DNA of 64,000 bases, taken from NCBI GenBank assembly GCA_000421005.1, contig ATWA01000004.1, positions 42,403-106,402 of the forward strand, in the 5' to 3' direction. Shown here one piece after another: positions 56,791-64,000 of the stretch. The notes under the pieces are model-generated. The model was not told the DNA's origin and searched no databases. It saw only the letters and a program-made list of their open reading frames with translations. Both the position numbers and the translations under genes were made by a program. Every line of letters starts with the position of its first letter. Position 1 is the first letter of the stretch. Source of the DNA: Clostridiales bacterium NK3B98 (GTDB taxonomy: Bacteria; Bacillota; Clostridia; Oscillospirales; Oscillospiraceae).

Positions 56791-58770
56791 TTATTTTTCC
56801 AGATATTTGCCAATGGCCTCCAGCAGCCGCCGCAGCGTCTCCTGCACCGTGGAGTTGGGCACCTGCGCCCCGGCCGCCGCAGCGTTGCCGCCGCCGCCCA
56901 GCATTTCCAGAATATACTGCACACTCACGTCGCCCACGCTTCTGGCGCTGATGATGACGGTATCCCCGTCGGGGAACAGGACGAAGGACGCCTCCGCCCC
57001 GGCCACATTCAGCAGCTCATCCGCCGCCTGAGAGGCAATCACCCGTCCCACCGGCTTTTCCGTGGCGGAAATGGCGATGTTGCCGTGCACCATCCGGGCC
57101 TCCCGGATCACATCGTACTTGGAGATGGTGGAATCCAGATCGCTCTGCATCAGCTTTTTGATCTCCACCGTATCCGCACCCCTCCGGCGCAGGAAGGCCG
57201 CCGCTTCAAAGGTACGCCCTCCGGTGCGCAGGGTGAAGTTCTTGGTATCCAGCACAATGCCTGCCAACAGCGCCTCCGCCTCCTGCCGCATCAGGTCGGA
57301 GGGGTCGATGAGATACTGTACCATCTCGGTGACCAGCTCACTGGCAGAGGATGCGTAGGGCTCGTGGAAGTTCAGCGCCGCATTGGAGATATAGTCCGCC
57401 GCCCGCAGGTGGTGGTCGATCACCGCAATCCGGTTGCAGGTACTGAGCAAGTCCCGGTCAATCACCTGCTCGGGGCGGTTGGTGTCCACCACCACCAGCA
57501 GCGTCCGGCTGTCCATACGCATCACTGCGTCCTGATGGCCGATGAACCGATCCTCATATTCGGCAAGCTGCTTGACCCGTTTGGCCATCACCTCGCCGGG
57601 ATAGCTGTGCTGCTCCTCGATGATAAAGGCGGGAACCCCCCGCTTCCGGGCAATGGCGCACACGCCGATGGCAGCGCCCACTGCGTCAAGATCCGCCGCC
57701 CGGTGTCCCATGACGAACACGTTGGAGGAGGCTTGCAGCAGCTCGCCCAGCGCATTGGACATCACCCGGCTCTTTACCTTGGTGTGCCGCTCGTTTTCCT
57801 TGGTGCGTCCGCCGTAGAACTCAAAGTTGAACCGGTTTTTGATGACCGTCTGGTCGCCGCCCCGGCTCAGTGCCATCTCAATGGCCAGCTCGGCAAATTC
57901 CAGCATTTCGCCAAAGCTGGAGTCCATGCCAATGCCGATGGACAAGGTGGCGTTGATGCCGTTGGGGCTGACCACCTTATGCACCGCATCCAAAACCGCA
58001 AAGCGTTCCTTCTGGAATCGGGATAGGTACTGCTCCTCAAACACGCACAGATACCGCTCCCGGTCATACCGGCAGAACAGTCCCCCGGAGGGCTGGAACC
58101 ATGCGGTGATCTCGTCCTCCACCGCAGAGCGCAGGGCGGAACGGGTTTTGTCATTGGTGTTGCGGATCAGGTCTTCGTAGTTGTCAATGAGCAGCTCCGC
58201 CACCACCGGGCGGGTATTGTAGAACTGCTCCCGGATGTCCGCAAGGGAGGTGATGTCCACCCAGTAGGTTGTGGCGATCAGCTCCTCGCTCTCCCGGCTC
58301 ACCCGGGAGACGTGACCCATCACCATATAGCGGTGGCGGTCCAGTTCATACTCGGTGGGGCAGATGCTCCGTCCCTCGGTAAGCCATTTGGTGGTAAAGC
58401 CGGGGACTGCTGCATCCACCTTGGTGTCAAACAGATGCTCCCGGTCACCTACGATCTTCAAAAACCGCTCGTTGGACCAGATAATATCCCCGGTATCCGG
58501 CTGGAACATCACCATGGGGAAGGGAGAGTTGACCATGGTGTCCCGGCTGGCGGCATCAATTCCCCCGGTCACGCTGGCAATATAGCGGCTCGCCTCGTTG
58601 CGGTGGTGCTGGCGGGTAATCAGGTAATAGATCAGCACCAGCATGGTTGCCACCAGCTCGCACAAACCCGCCTTCCAGTCATAAACACAGGTGATGCCGG
58701 AGAACACCACCAGCAGAATCAGATACAGCTTGCCCCGGGGTTCCAGAATACGGTTCAGTTTTTCGTTCAT
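56791..58770 (-). CDS. gdpP: Cyclic-di-AMP phosphodiesterase GdpP
   Basis: This 659-residue protein has two N-terminal membrane helices, a PAS-like region (about 75-150) and a degenerate GGDEF domain (about 175-305). The C-terminal DHH/DHHA1 phosphodiesterase shows 'VMGHRAADLDAVGAAIG', 'VVVDTNRP' and 'IAVIDHHLRAADY'. It hydrolyses c-di-AMP, which controls potassium and osmotic balance. It is first in the run with rplI and dnaB, the usual context. Confidence 0.95.
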   Translation of the reverse strand: MNEKLNRILEPRGKLYLILLVVFSGITCVYDWKAGLCELVATMLVLIYYLITRQHHRNEASRYIASVTGGIDAASRDTMVNSPFPMVMFQPDTGDIIWSNERFLKIVGDREHLFDTKVDAAVPGFTTKWLTEGRSICPTEYELDRHRYMVMGHVSRVSRESEELIATTYWVDITSLADIREQFYNTRPVVAELLIDNYEDLIRNTNDKTRSALRSAVEDEITAWFQPSGGLFCRYDRERYLCVFEEQYLSRFQKERFAVLDAVHKVVSPNGINATLSIGIGMDSSFGEMLEFAELAIEMALSRGGDQTVIKNRFNFEFYGGRTKENERHTKVKSRVMSNALGELLQASSNVFVMGHRAADLDAVGAAIGVCAIARKRGVPAFIIEEQHSYPGEVMAKRVKQLAEYEDRFIGHQDAVMRMDSRTLLVVVDTNRPEQVIDRDLLSTCNRIAVIDHHLRAADYISNAALNFHEPYASSASELVTEMVQYLIDPSDLMRQEAEALLAGIVLDTKNFTLRTGGRTFEAAAFLRRRGADTVEIKKLMQSDLDSTISKYDVIREARMVHGNIAISATEKPVGRVIASQAADELLNVAGAEASFVLFPDGDTVIISARSVGDVSVQYILEMLGGGGNAAAAGAQVPNSTVQETLRRLLEAIGKYLEK

Positions 58771-58912
58771 ACCGCTGCCTCCTCTCTCCGCAGGCGATGG
58801 GTATTGCCATTTGGTCGCAATAACGTATGCTAATTAAAGCACAATAGCGCAAAAAATGCAATACTTTCCCCCTTCCTTCTTCCCCGCTTCCCGCCCTTTT
58901 TCCCGGCGAGTC

Positions 58913-58941
58913 TTGCTTATCCATTCCAGATCGGGTACAAT
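58913..58941 (+). promoter_or_regulatory. Sigma-A promoter of the NAD synthetase gene
   Basis: TTGCTT (58913-58918), a 17-base spacer and TACAAT (58936-58941). The start codon lies 34 bases downstream after AAAGGAG. Confidence 0.7.
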
Positions 58942-58974
58942 AAAGGGCAATGGAATGAGAAAGGAGCCGCAACC

Positions 58975-60903
58975 ATGAGAGACGGATTTATCAAGGTCGC
59001 CGCCGCCACCCCCGCCCTTCGGGTGGCAGACTGCGCCTATAACGCACAACAGACCATTCACCTGATGGCAGAGGCCGCCGCAGCCGGGGTGAAGGTGCTC
59101 TGCTTCCCCGAGCTGGGTCTCACCGGGTACACCTGCGCCGACCTGTTTTTGCAGCCCACTCTGCTGGAGGGCGCCAGGCGGGCGCTAGAGCAGGTGGTGG
59201 CTGCCTCGGAAGGGCTGGATATGCTGGTTGCCGTGGGACTGCCCCTGAAACCGGATCACCGCAGCCATCTCTATAACTGCGCCGCCGTGTTCTGCAACGG
59301 TCAATTGCTGGGCATTGTCCCCAAGCGCCACATCCCCAACTATACCGAGTTTTACGAAGGGCGCTGGTTCGCCGCCGCCGATGGGTACGCCGGAACGGTG
59401 GAGCTGTGCGGCGCGCAGGTGGACCTGAACCCGGATCAGATTTTCCGCTGTGAGGGAATGCACGAGCTGTGCGTGGGGGTGGAGATCTGCGAAGACCTGT
59501 GGGTGACCAATCCTCCCTCTGTCCAGCTCTGCGCTGCCGGGGCCACTGTGATCCTCAACCTCTCCGCCTCTGACGAGGTGGTGGGCAAGGACAGCTACCG
59601 CCGCAATCTGGTGGCCGGACAGTCCGGGCGGCTGGTGTGCGCCTATGTATACGCCGATGCCGGTCAGGGGGAGAGCTCCACCGATCTGGTCTACGCCGGA
59701 CACGATCTCATTGCGGAAAACGGCTCTCTGCTGGCGGAGCAGCGGTTTGCCGAGGGGCTGGTCTGCGCCGATATTGACGTGAGCAAGCTGGCCTTTGAGC
59801 GCTGCCGTATGTCCACCTATCCCAACGACTCGGACTGCGGCATGGACGAGGTGGACTTCGGCCTCGCCGTCACCGAGACCCATCTCACCCGTCCGGTGGC
59901 TCCCAATCCCTTTGTCCCCGCCGATTTGACCCATCGGGCGGAGCGCTGCCGGGAAATCTTCACCCTAGCCTCTCTGGGGCTGCGCAAGCGTCTGGAACAC
60001 GCCCGTGCCAAGTGCGCTGTGATCGGTCTGTCCGGCGGTCTGGACTCCACATTGGCGCTGCTGATTACCGCCAACGCCATGGAGATGCTCCACCGCCCCG
60101 CCACCGACATTCTCTGCGTCACCATGCCCTGCTTTGGCACCACCGACCGCACCCGGGACAACGCCACCAAGCTGGCAGAGTGTCTGGGGACTGCGTTCAA
60201 GCGGGTGGACATCGGCGAGGCGGTGAACGTCCATTTCCGGGACATCGGTCTTGACAGCGCTGACCGCAGCGTCACCTACGAAAACGGTCAGGCCAGAGAG
60301 CGCACTCAGGTGCTTATGGACACTGCCAATCTGCTGGGCGGCATGGTCATCGGCACCGGCGACCTCAGCGAGATGGCGCTGGGCTGGAGCACCTACAACG
60401 GCGACCATATGAGCATGTACGCCGTCAACTGCTCCATTCCCAAGACGCTGGTGCGCCACCTCACCGCATGGGTCAGCGACGAAAACCGGGAGAAAAACCC
60501 CGCCCTCTCCGCCGTTTTGGATGACATTCTGGATACCCCCGTCTCTCCCGAGCTGCTGCCTCCGGAGGAAAACGGGCAGATTGCCCAGAAGACGGAGGAT
60601 TTGGTGGGGCCTTACGAGCTGCACGATTTCTTCCTCTACTACACCGTCCGCTACGGCTTCCCGCCCCGGAAGGTTTACCGCCTTGCCCGGCTGGCTTTCG
60701 GGGAGAAGTACGACAAGGACACCATTCTCAAGTGGATGGAGAACTTCTACCGCCGCTTCTTTGTGCAGCAATTCAAGCGTTCCTGTGTGCCTGACGGCCC
60801 CAAGGTGGGCTCTGTCACCCTCTCTCCCCGGGGCGACTGGCGTATGCCCTCCGATGCGGTGAGCGAGCTGTGGATGGAGCAGGTGCGTCAGCTTCGCCAG
60901 TGA
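58975..60903 (+). CDS. nadE: Glutamine-dependent NAD(+) synthetase
   Basis: This 642-residue enzyme joins an N-terminal nitrilase-type glutaminase to a C-terminal synthetase. The glutaminase triad is Glu in 'CFPELGLTGYTC', Lys in 'GIVPKRHIPNYTEF' and Cys in 'VGVEICEDLW'; the synthetase has PP-loop 'IGLSGGLDSTLALL' and 'GTGDLSEMALGWSTY'. It amidates deaminated NAD using ammonia tunnelled from glutamine. The two transporter genes follow 18 bases later on the same strand. Confidence 0.97.
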   Translation: MRDGFIKVAAATPALRVADCAYNAQQTIHLMAEAAAAGVKVLCFPELGLTGYTCADLFLQPTLLEGARRALEQVVAASEGLDMLVAVGLPLKPDHRSHLYNCAAVFCNGQLLGIVPKRHIPNYTEFYEGRWFAAADGYAGTVELCGAQVDLNPDQIFRCEGMHELCVGVEICEDLWVTNPPSVQLCAAGATVILNLSASDEVVGKDSYRRNLVAGQSGRLVCAYVYADAGQGESSTDLVYAGHDLIAENGSLLAEQRFAEGLVCADIDVSKLAFERCRMSTYPNDSDCGMDEVDFGLAVTETHLTRPVAPNPFVPADLTHRAERCREIFTLASLGLRKRLEHARAKCAVIGLSGGLDSTLALLITANAMEMLHRPATDILCVTMPCFGTTDRTRDNATKLAECLGTAFKRVDIGEAVNVHFRDIGLDSADRSVTYENGQARERTQVLMDTANLLGGMVIGTGDLSEMALGWSTYNGDHMSMYAVNCSIPKTLVRHLTAWVSDENREKNPALSAVLDDILDTPVSPELLPPEENGQIAQKTEDLVGPYELHDFFLYYTVRYGFPPRKVYRLARLAFGEKYDKDTILKWMENFYRRFFVQQFKRSCVPDGPKVGSVTLSPRGDWRMPSDAVSELWMEQVRQLRQ

Positions 60904-60921
60904 GACAGGAGGCTTCCGCTT

Positions 60922-61476
60922 TTGAACATCTATGCTGACTTATTTCTCACCTTTGCCAAGGTGGGGGTGTGTACCTTCGGCGGCGGCTATGCCATGCTGC
61001 CCATCCTCCAGCGGGAGGTGGTGGAGAAAAAGGGCTGGGCTACTGACGAGGAGCTGACCGACTACTACGCCATCGGTCAATGCACCCCCGGCGTCATTGC
61101 CGTAAATACCGCCACCTTCATCGGTCACAAGCTGAAGGGGATTCCCGGGGGGATTCTCACCACATTGGGGGTGGTCTTCCCCAGCATTGTGATTATCACT
61201 GTCATCGCCGCCTTTCTCCGCAACTTTGCGGACAACCCGCTGGTGATTCACGCCTTCGGGGGCATTCGTGCCTGTGTGTGCGTGCTGATTTTCAACGCTG
61301 TGCTCAAGCTGCGAAAGTCCACCGTCATTGACCTGCCCACCGCCATCATCTTTTTCGCCGTGTTTCTTCTCTCGGCGGTGTTGGGGCTGAGCCCGGCGCT
61401 GCTGGTGCTGGTGTGCGGTGTGATTGGCCTGTCCCTGAAGCTGATGACGGGCAGGGGAAAGGGCGGTGCCAAATGA
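60922..61476 (+). CDS. Chromate-transporter-family membrane protein, first half-size unit
   Basis: This 184-residue membrane protein is a single CHR domain: 'FAKVGVCTFGGGYAMLPILQ' and 'YAIGQCTPGVIAVNTATFIG' are the family signatures. Half-size members work as hetero-pairs encoded by adjacent genes. Despite the name, the natural substrate in anaerobes is unknown. The start is TTG 60922, supported by ACAGGAGG 9 bases upstream. Confidence 0.88.
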   Translation: MNIYADLFLTFAKVGVCTFGGGYAMLPILQREVVEKKGWATDEELTDYYAIGQCTPGVIAVNTATFIGHKLKGIPGGILTTLGVVFPSIVIITVIAAFLRNFADNPLVIHAFGGIRACVCVLIFNAVLKLRKSTVIDLPTAIIFFAVFLLSAVLGLSPALLVLVCGVIGLSLKLMTGRGKGGAK

Positions 61477-62042
61477 TTTATCTGCGGCTGTTTTACGAAT
61501 TTTTCAAGGCGGGGCTGTTTGCCGTGGGCGGCGGTCTTGCCACGGTGCCCTTTTTGCAGGACATCGGCGTCAAAACCGGATGGTTCTCCAACGCCGACCT
61601 TGCCAACATGATTGCCGTCAGCGAGTCCACCCCCGGTCCCATGGGGGTGAATATGGCCACCTATGTGGGCTTTACCGTGGGGGGCGTCCCCGGGGCGGTG
61701 ATTGCCACGCTGGGGCTGATTTGTCCCTCCATTATCATTATCATTGCCGTGGCCGCCATTTTGGACAAATTCCGCAGCAACAGGTATGTGGAATACGTCT
61801 TCTACGGACTGCGCCCCGCCTCCACCGGACTGATTGCCGCCGCCTGCTGGGGCGTGGTAAAAATCAGCCTGATTACCGTGGAATCCGTCGCCCATCCCAA
61901 TGTCACCCTCACCGTCAACTGGGCGATGTGGCTGCTCTCAGCAGTGGTATTCGCCCTCACCCGCTGGGACAAGACCAAAAAGCTCCATCCCGTTCTCTGG
62001 ATTGGGCTTTCCGCCGTGGTGGGGATTGTATTTCAGCTTTAA
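61473..62042 (+). CDS. Chromate-transporter-family membrane protein, second half-size unit
   Basis: This 189-residue partner has 'FFKAGLFAVGGGLATVPFLQ' and 'VSESTPGPMGVNMATYVG'. It overlaps the first unit by ATGA, as expected for a pair made in equal amounts. The longer frame beginning at 61413 lies within the first unit and is not used. Confidence 0.88.
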   Translation: MIYLRLFYEFFKAGLFAVGGGLATVPFLQDIGVKTGWFSNADLANMIAVSESTPGPMGVNMATYVGFTVGGVPGAVIATLGLICPSIIIIIAVAAILDKFRSNRYVEYVFYGLRPASTGLIAAACWGVVKISLITVESVAHPNVTLTVNWAMWLLSAVVFALTRWDKTKKLHPVLWIGLSAVVGIVFQL

Positions 62043-62046
62043 CGAG

Positions 62047-62088
62047 ACAAATTCCGGTGAGCTGCCAAAGCAGCCAACCGGAATTTGT
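62047..62088. terminator. Terminator between convergent genes
   Basis: ACAAATTCCGGT (62047-62058) pairs perfectly with ACCGGAATTTGT (62077-62088), with an inner GCTG/CAGC stem. It serves the transporter pair and the CNNM/CorC-type gene. Confidence 0.75.
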
Positions 62089-62106
62089 TGTATTTATGTG
62101 AAAGAT

Positions 62107-63375
62107 TTATGACTCTTCTGCCTTCTCCGACTCCTCGCCGGCGATGGGGCGGATGCAGATTTCCAGCACCCGCAGCTTATCCACCTCCGTGACGGTGACG
62201 TTCAGGTTCTCGTACTGGAAGGTATCCCCCTTCTCGGGTACATGACCCAGCTCCTCCACCACCCAGCCGGAGACGGTGGATGCCTCCACATCGTCCTCCT
62301 TCAGGTCAAACAGGCGGAACACGTCGTTCAAATCGGCGGAGCAGGCAATCAGCCAGGAGCCGTCCGGCTGCTGCTTCATCTCCTCCACCACTTCGTCATG
62401 CTCGTCCCAGATTTCTCCCACCAGCTCTTCCAGAATGTCCTCCATGGTGACGATACCCATGGTGCCGCCGTACTCGTCCACCACCACAGCCATATGCGCC
62501 TTTTCCCGTTGCAGGCTTTGCAGCAGGTCGTAAATCTGCTCATTGTGGGAGGCGTAGACCACCGGGGTCAATTCGCTGAGCCAGTCGGTGCGTCCGTCCC
62601 GGTGCAGCCGATAGACATCGTGGATGTGGATATACCCCTGCACGTCGTCCATGTTCTCGTGGCACACCAGCAGACGGGAATAGTCGCTGCCAAGGAAGGT
62701 GTCAATCACCTGCTCAATGCTGGCGGTGTCGTCCACCGAGACCACATCCACCCGGGGAATCAGGATTTCCTCTGCAATTCGGTCACCGAACTCAATGGCG
62801 GAGCGAATCAGCTCGCTCTCGTCCTCGTCCAGACCGCCCTCCTGTTCCGCCTCGGCGACCATGGTAATCAGCTCGTCTCCGGTGATGCCCGGGTCGTCTT
62901 CCTTCTTCACCAGCCGCTGGGTAAAGTCTGTCCAAAAGTGGAACAGCGCAGTCAGGGGATACAAAACGGTCATCAGCAGCCCGATAAAGGGGGCAGCGCC
63001 CATGGCCATCCGCTCCGGGCGGGCTTTGGCAAGGCTTTTGGGGGTCACCTCAGAGAACACCAGCACCAAAAGCGTGATCACCACCGTGGACACTGTTGCG
63101 CCGTAGATGGGGTAAAACCGGGTAAACAGCAGCGTTCCCACGGTAGCGGCGGCGATGTTGACAATGTTGTTGCCAATCAGAATCGCTGACAGCAGCCGGT
63201 CATAGTCCTCGTGCAGCTCCAGCGCGCGGCGTGCCTTTTCGTTCCCGTCCTCCGCCCAGGAGCGGAGGCGAATCACATTCAGCGAGGAAAAGGCCGTCTC
63301 AGAAGCGGAAAAGAAGGCAGACAGTCCCAAAAGCACCACCAAGCCCACAATCATGTCAATGATCTCCGAGCTCAC
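62107..63375 (-). CDS. CNNM/CorC-type membrane protein ('hemolysin family')
   Basis: This 422-residue protein has a DUF21/CNNM membrane domain ('LGLSAFFSASETAFSSLNV', 'ILIGNNIVNIAAATVGTLLF'), two CBS domains (about 190-310, 'VVDEYGGTMGIVTMEDILEE') and a C-terminal CorC/HlyC domain. Such proteins take part in magnesium or cobalt transport; the name hemolysin is historical. The conserved 'NNIVNI' suits an ion-transport role. Confidence 0.92.
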   Translation of the reverse strand: MSSEIIDMIVGLVVLLGLSAFFSASETAFSSLNVIRLRSWAEDGNEKARRALELHEDYDRLLSAILIGNNIVNIAAATVGTLLFTRFYPIYGATVSTVVITLLVLVFSEVTPKSLAKARPERMAMGAAPFIGLLMTVLYPLTALFHFWTDFTQRLVKKEDDPGITGDELITMVAEAEQEGGLDEDESELIRSAIEFGDRIAEEILIPRVDVVSVDDTASIEQVIDTFLGSDYSRLLVCHENMDDVQGYIHIHDVYRLHRDGRTDWLSELTPVVYASHNEQIYDLLQSLQREKAHMAVVVDEYGGTMGIVTMEDILEELVGEIWDEHDEVVEEMKQQPDGSWLIACSADLNDVFRLFDLKEDDVEASTVSGWVVEELGHVPEKGDTFQYENLNVTVTEVDKLRVLEICIRPIAGEESEKAEES

Positions 63376-63409
63376 AGCGCCATCACCGCCTCTCCTGACG
63401 ATCGGTCCG

Positions 63410-63742
63410 CTAGGTTGCCGCCTGCTGTGTTGTCATCCATTGATATTGTTCCTCCAACCAGTCGATCACCTGTTCATGGCCCTGCTGGGTCAGGGGAAAT
63501 TCGGCCTGGGCCAGAATTTCGCTCTCTTCCATACAGAACTCACCGCCCCATACATAGGCGTCCACCTTGCTCCCCTCGATAGGGTCGCCAGTCACCTTGT
63601 CTACAATAGCGGTGGGCTTGACGAGAAACCGCATCTCGTGAAAGCTGCCATAAAAGGCGTTTCCATTGATCCAGCTATGAAGATTGGTCACATAAAAATC
63701 CGAGTGCTCCCGGAGCATATCCCCTCTCTCCTCTCTGGTCAT
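63410..63742 (-). CDS. Small conserved-looking protein of unknown function
   Basis: I do not recognise this 110-residue protein. It has an aromatic N-terminal part ('SDFYVTNLHSWINGNAFYGS', 'FHEMRFLVKPTAIVD'), a beta-rich acidic middle ('DAYVWGGEFCMEES') and a helical end ('HEQVIDWLEEQYQWM'). No signal or membrane segment is visible. ATG 63742 is shown; an internal ATG at 63718 has a better GGAGAG-type site and may be the true start. It lies 34 bases before the CNNM gene and may share its transcript. Confidence 0.6.
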   Translation of the reverse strand: MTREERGDMLREHSDFYVTNLHSWINGNAFYGSFHEMRFLVKPTAIVDKVTGDPIEGSKVDAYVWGGEFCMEESEILAQAEFPLTQQGHEQVIDWLEEQYQWMTTQQAAT

Positions 63743-63840
63743 TCCTCATAATTCTACCCACGGACTTGACCGCAGGGTATTAGCTTGTATTGTACTTGCT
63801 TTTCCCCGCCCCGTCAATATCCACTGCCGTATTTTCCTAG

Positions 63841-64000
63841 GGAAGCGCTGAATAAATCTCTCGGATGGATGAGCGAGGATGTTTTTTGCCAGTCGGGGAT
63901 AAAAGACCGAAGGAATACTGACGTATTTCAAGGGATTTTAGACCCGGATGGCGGAAAACAGACCGCTCAGACGCCGTAGCCTGATTTGTTCAGCGGTTCC
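63841..64000. mobile_element. 160-bp miniature inverted-repeat element (full-length copy)
   Basis: Terminal repeats GGAAGCGCTGAATAAATC (63841-63858) and GATTTGTTCAGCGGTTCC (63983-64000) match at 16 of 18 positions. Subterminal parts (63870-63890 and 63950-63969) and central parts (GGGATAAAAGACC, GGGATTTTAGACCC) also pair roughly, so the whole element could fold as one long hairpin. It has no coding capacity. The left flank is CTAG; the right flank lies outside the window. The end sequence resembles IS5-group termini as I remember them, which is only a hint to its transposase. Confidence 0.8.

Noticed and set aside
60922..62042. Chromate resistance locus
   Set aside because: Half-size CHR pairs are widespread in anaerobes and no chromate reductase or regulator lies nearby, so only the family is named.
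62107..63375. A hemolysin toxin
   Set aside because: The DUF21, CBS and CorC domains show a membrane ion-transport protein; the name is historical.

Overview
The window looks like a chromosome segment from a moderately GC-rich, endospore-forming member of the Clostridia, probably an Oscillospirales/Oscillospiraceae-type gut anaerobe. The evidence is an alpha/beta-type small acid-soluble spore protein with a sigma-G-like promoter, Gram-positive Shine-Dalgarno sites and sigma-A promoters, and clostridial families (TSCPD, DUF4317, VanW, FprA flavodiiron protein). A lone acyl-CoA dehydrogenase/Etf set also fits. The family-level placement is inference. I found no rRNA, tRNA or CRISPR array.

Layout. 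Positions 1-2250 are accessory DNA: the start of a DUF2220/JetD-like gene running off the left edge, a gene-poor palindrome-bearing stretch, a small mobile-element-type reading frame that has lost its start codon, a solitary RelB-like antitoxin and a Phd/RelE toxin-antitoxin pair. Positions 2298-5468 hold the spore protein and a probable peroxide-response cluster: DUF3737 protein, glutathione peroxidase, TSCPD protein, flavodoxin and an OhrR-type MarR regulator, with OhrR-like palindromes. Positions 5516-7788 are a DUF2461 gene and a VanW-family gene.

Positions 8087-16641 are the most unusual locus. It is a dlt-like operon (adenylating enzyme, fold-III PLP enzyme, carrier protein, MBOAT acyltransferase, then four tandem SGNH/DltD-like membrane proteins), followed across a terminator by a sodium:amino-acid symporter. 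It looks like a system that activates an amino acid, possibly one modified by the PLP enzyme, and transfers it through the membrane to an envelope polymer. The substrate is unknown.

Positions 18245-28343 hold a parvulin-like lipoprotein, mfd-pth-prs, and a fused acyl-CoA dehydrogenase-EtfB with its EtfA partner. A 54-bp miniature inverted-repeat element lies between the promoter and ribosome-binding site of that fusion gene. A 160-bp relative of the element closes the window at 63841-64000. Positions 28546-33874 encode a MacB-like ABC exporter with two adaptor proteins; one adaptor carries a roughly 290-residue insertion with a CxxC...CxxC knuckle and a PGTD-repeat linker inside its hairpin. 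Positions 33965-37326 hold an SseB-like protein, an aconitase-superfamily hydratase and an HD-domain protein. Positions 37408-41366 are a potABCD polyamine transporter whose binding protein appears anchored by a C-terminal membrane helix.

Positions 41816-51023 hold the flavodiiron protein, a uracil/xanthine permease, a 55-residue protein followed by a run of hairpins, a DUF4317 protein, Tex, a flavin-nucleotide-binding protein with a cupin, and an EEP-family phosphatase/nuclease. Positions 51077-58770 are a housekeeping operon, gdpP-rplI-dnaB-tilS-hpt-ftsH. Positions 58975-63742 hold NAD synthetase with two half-size chromate-type transporters, a CNNM/CorC-type protein and a small unknown protein.
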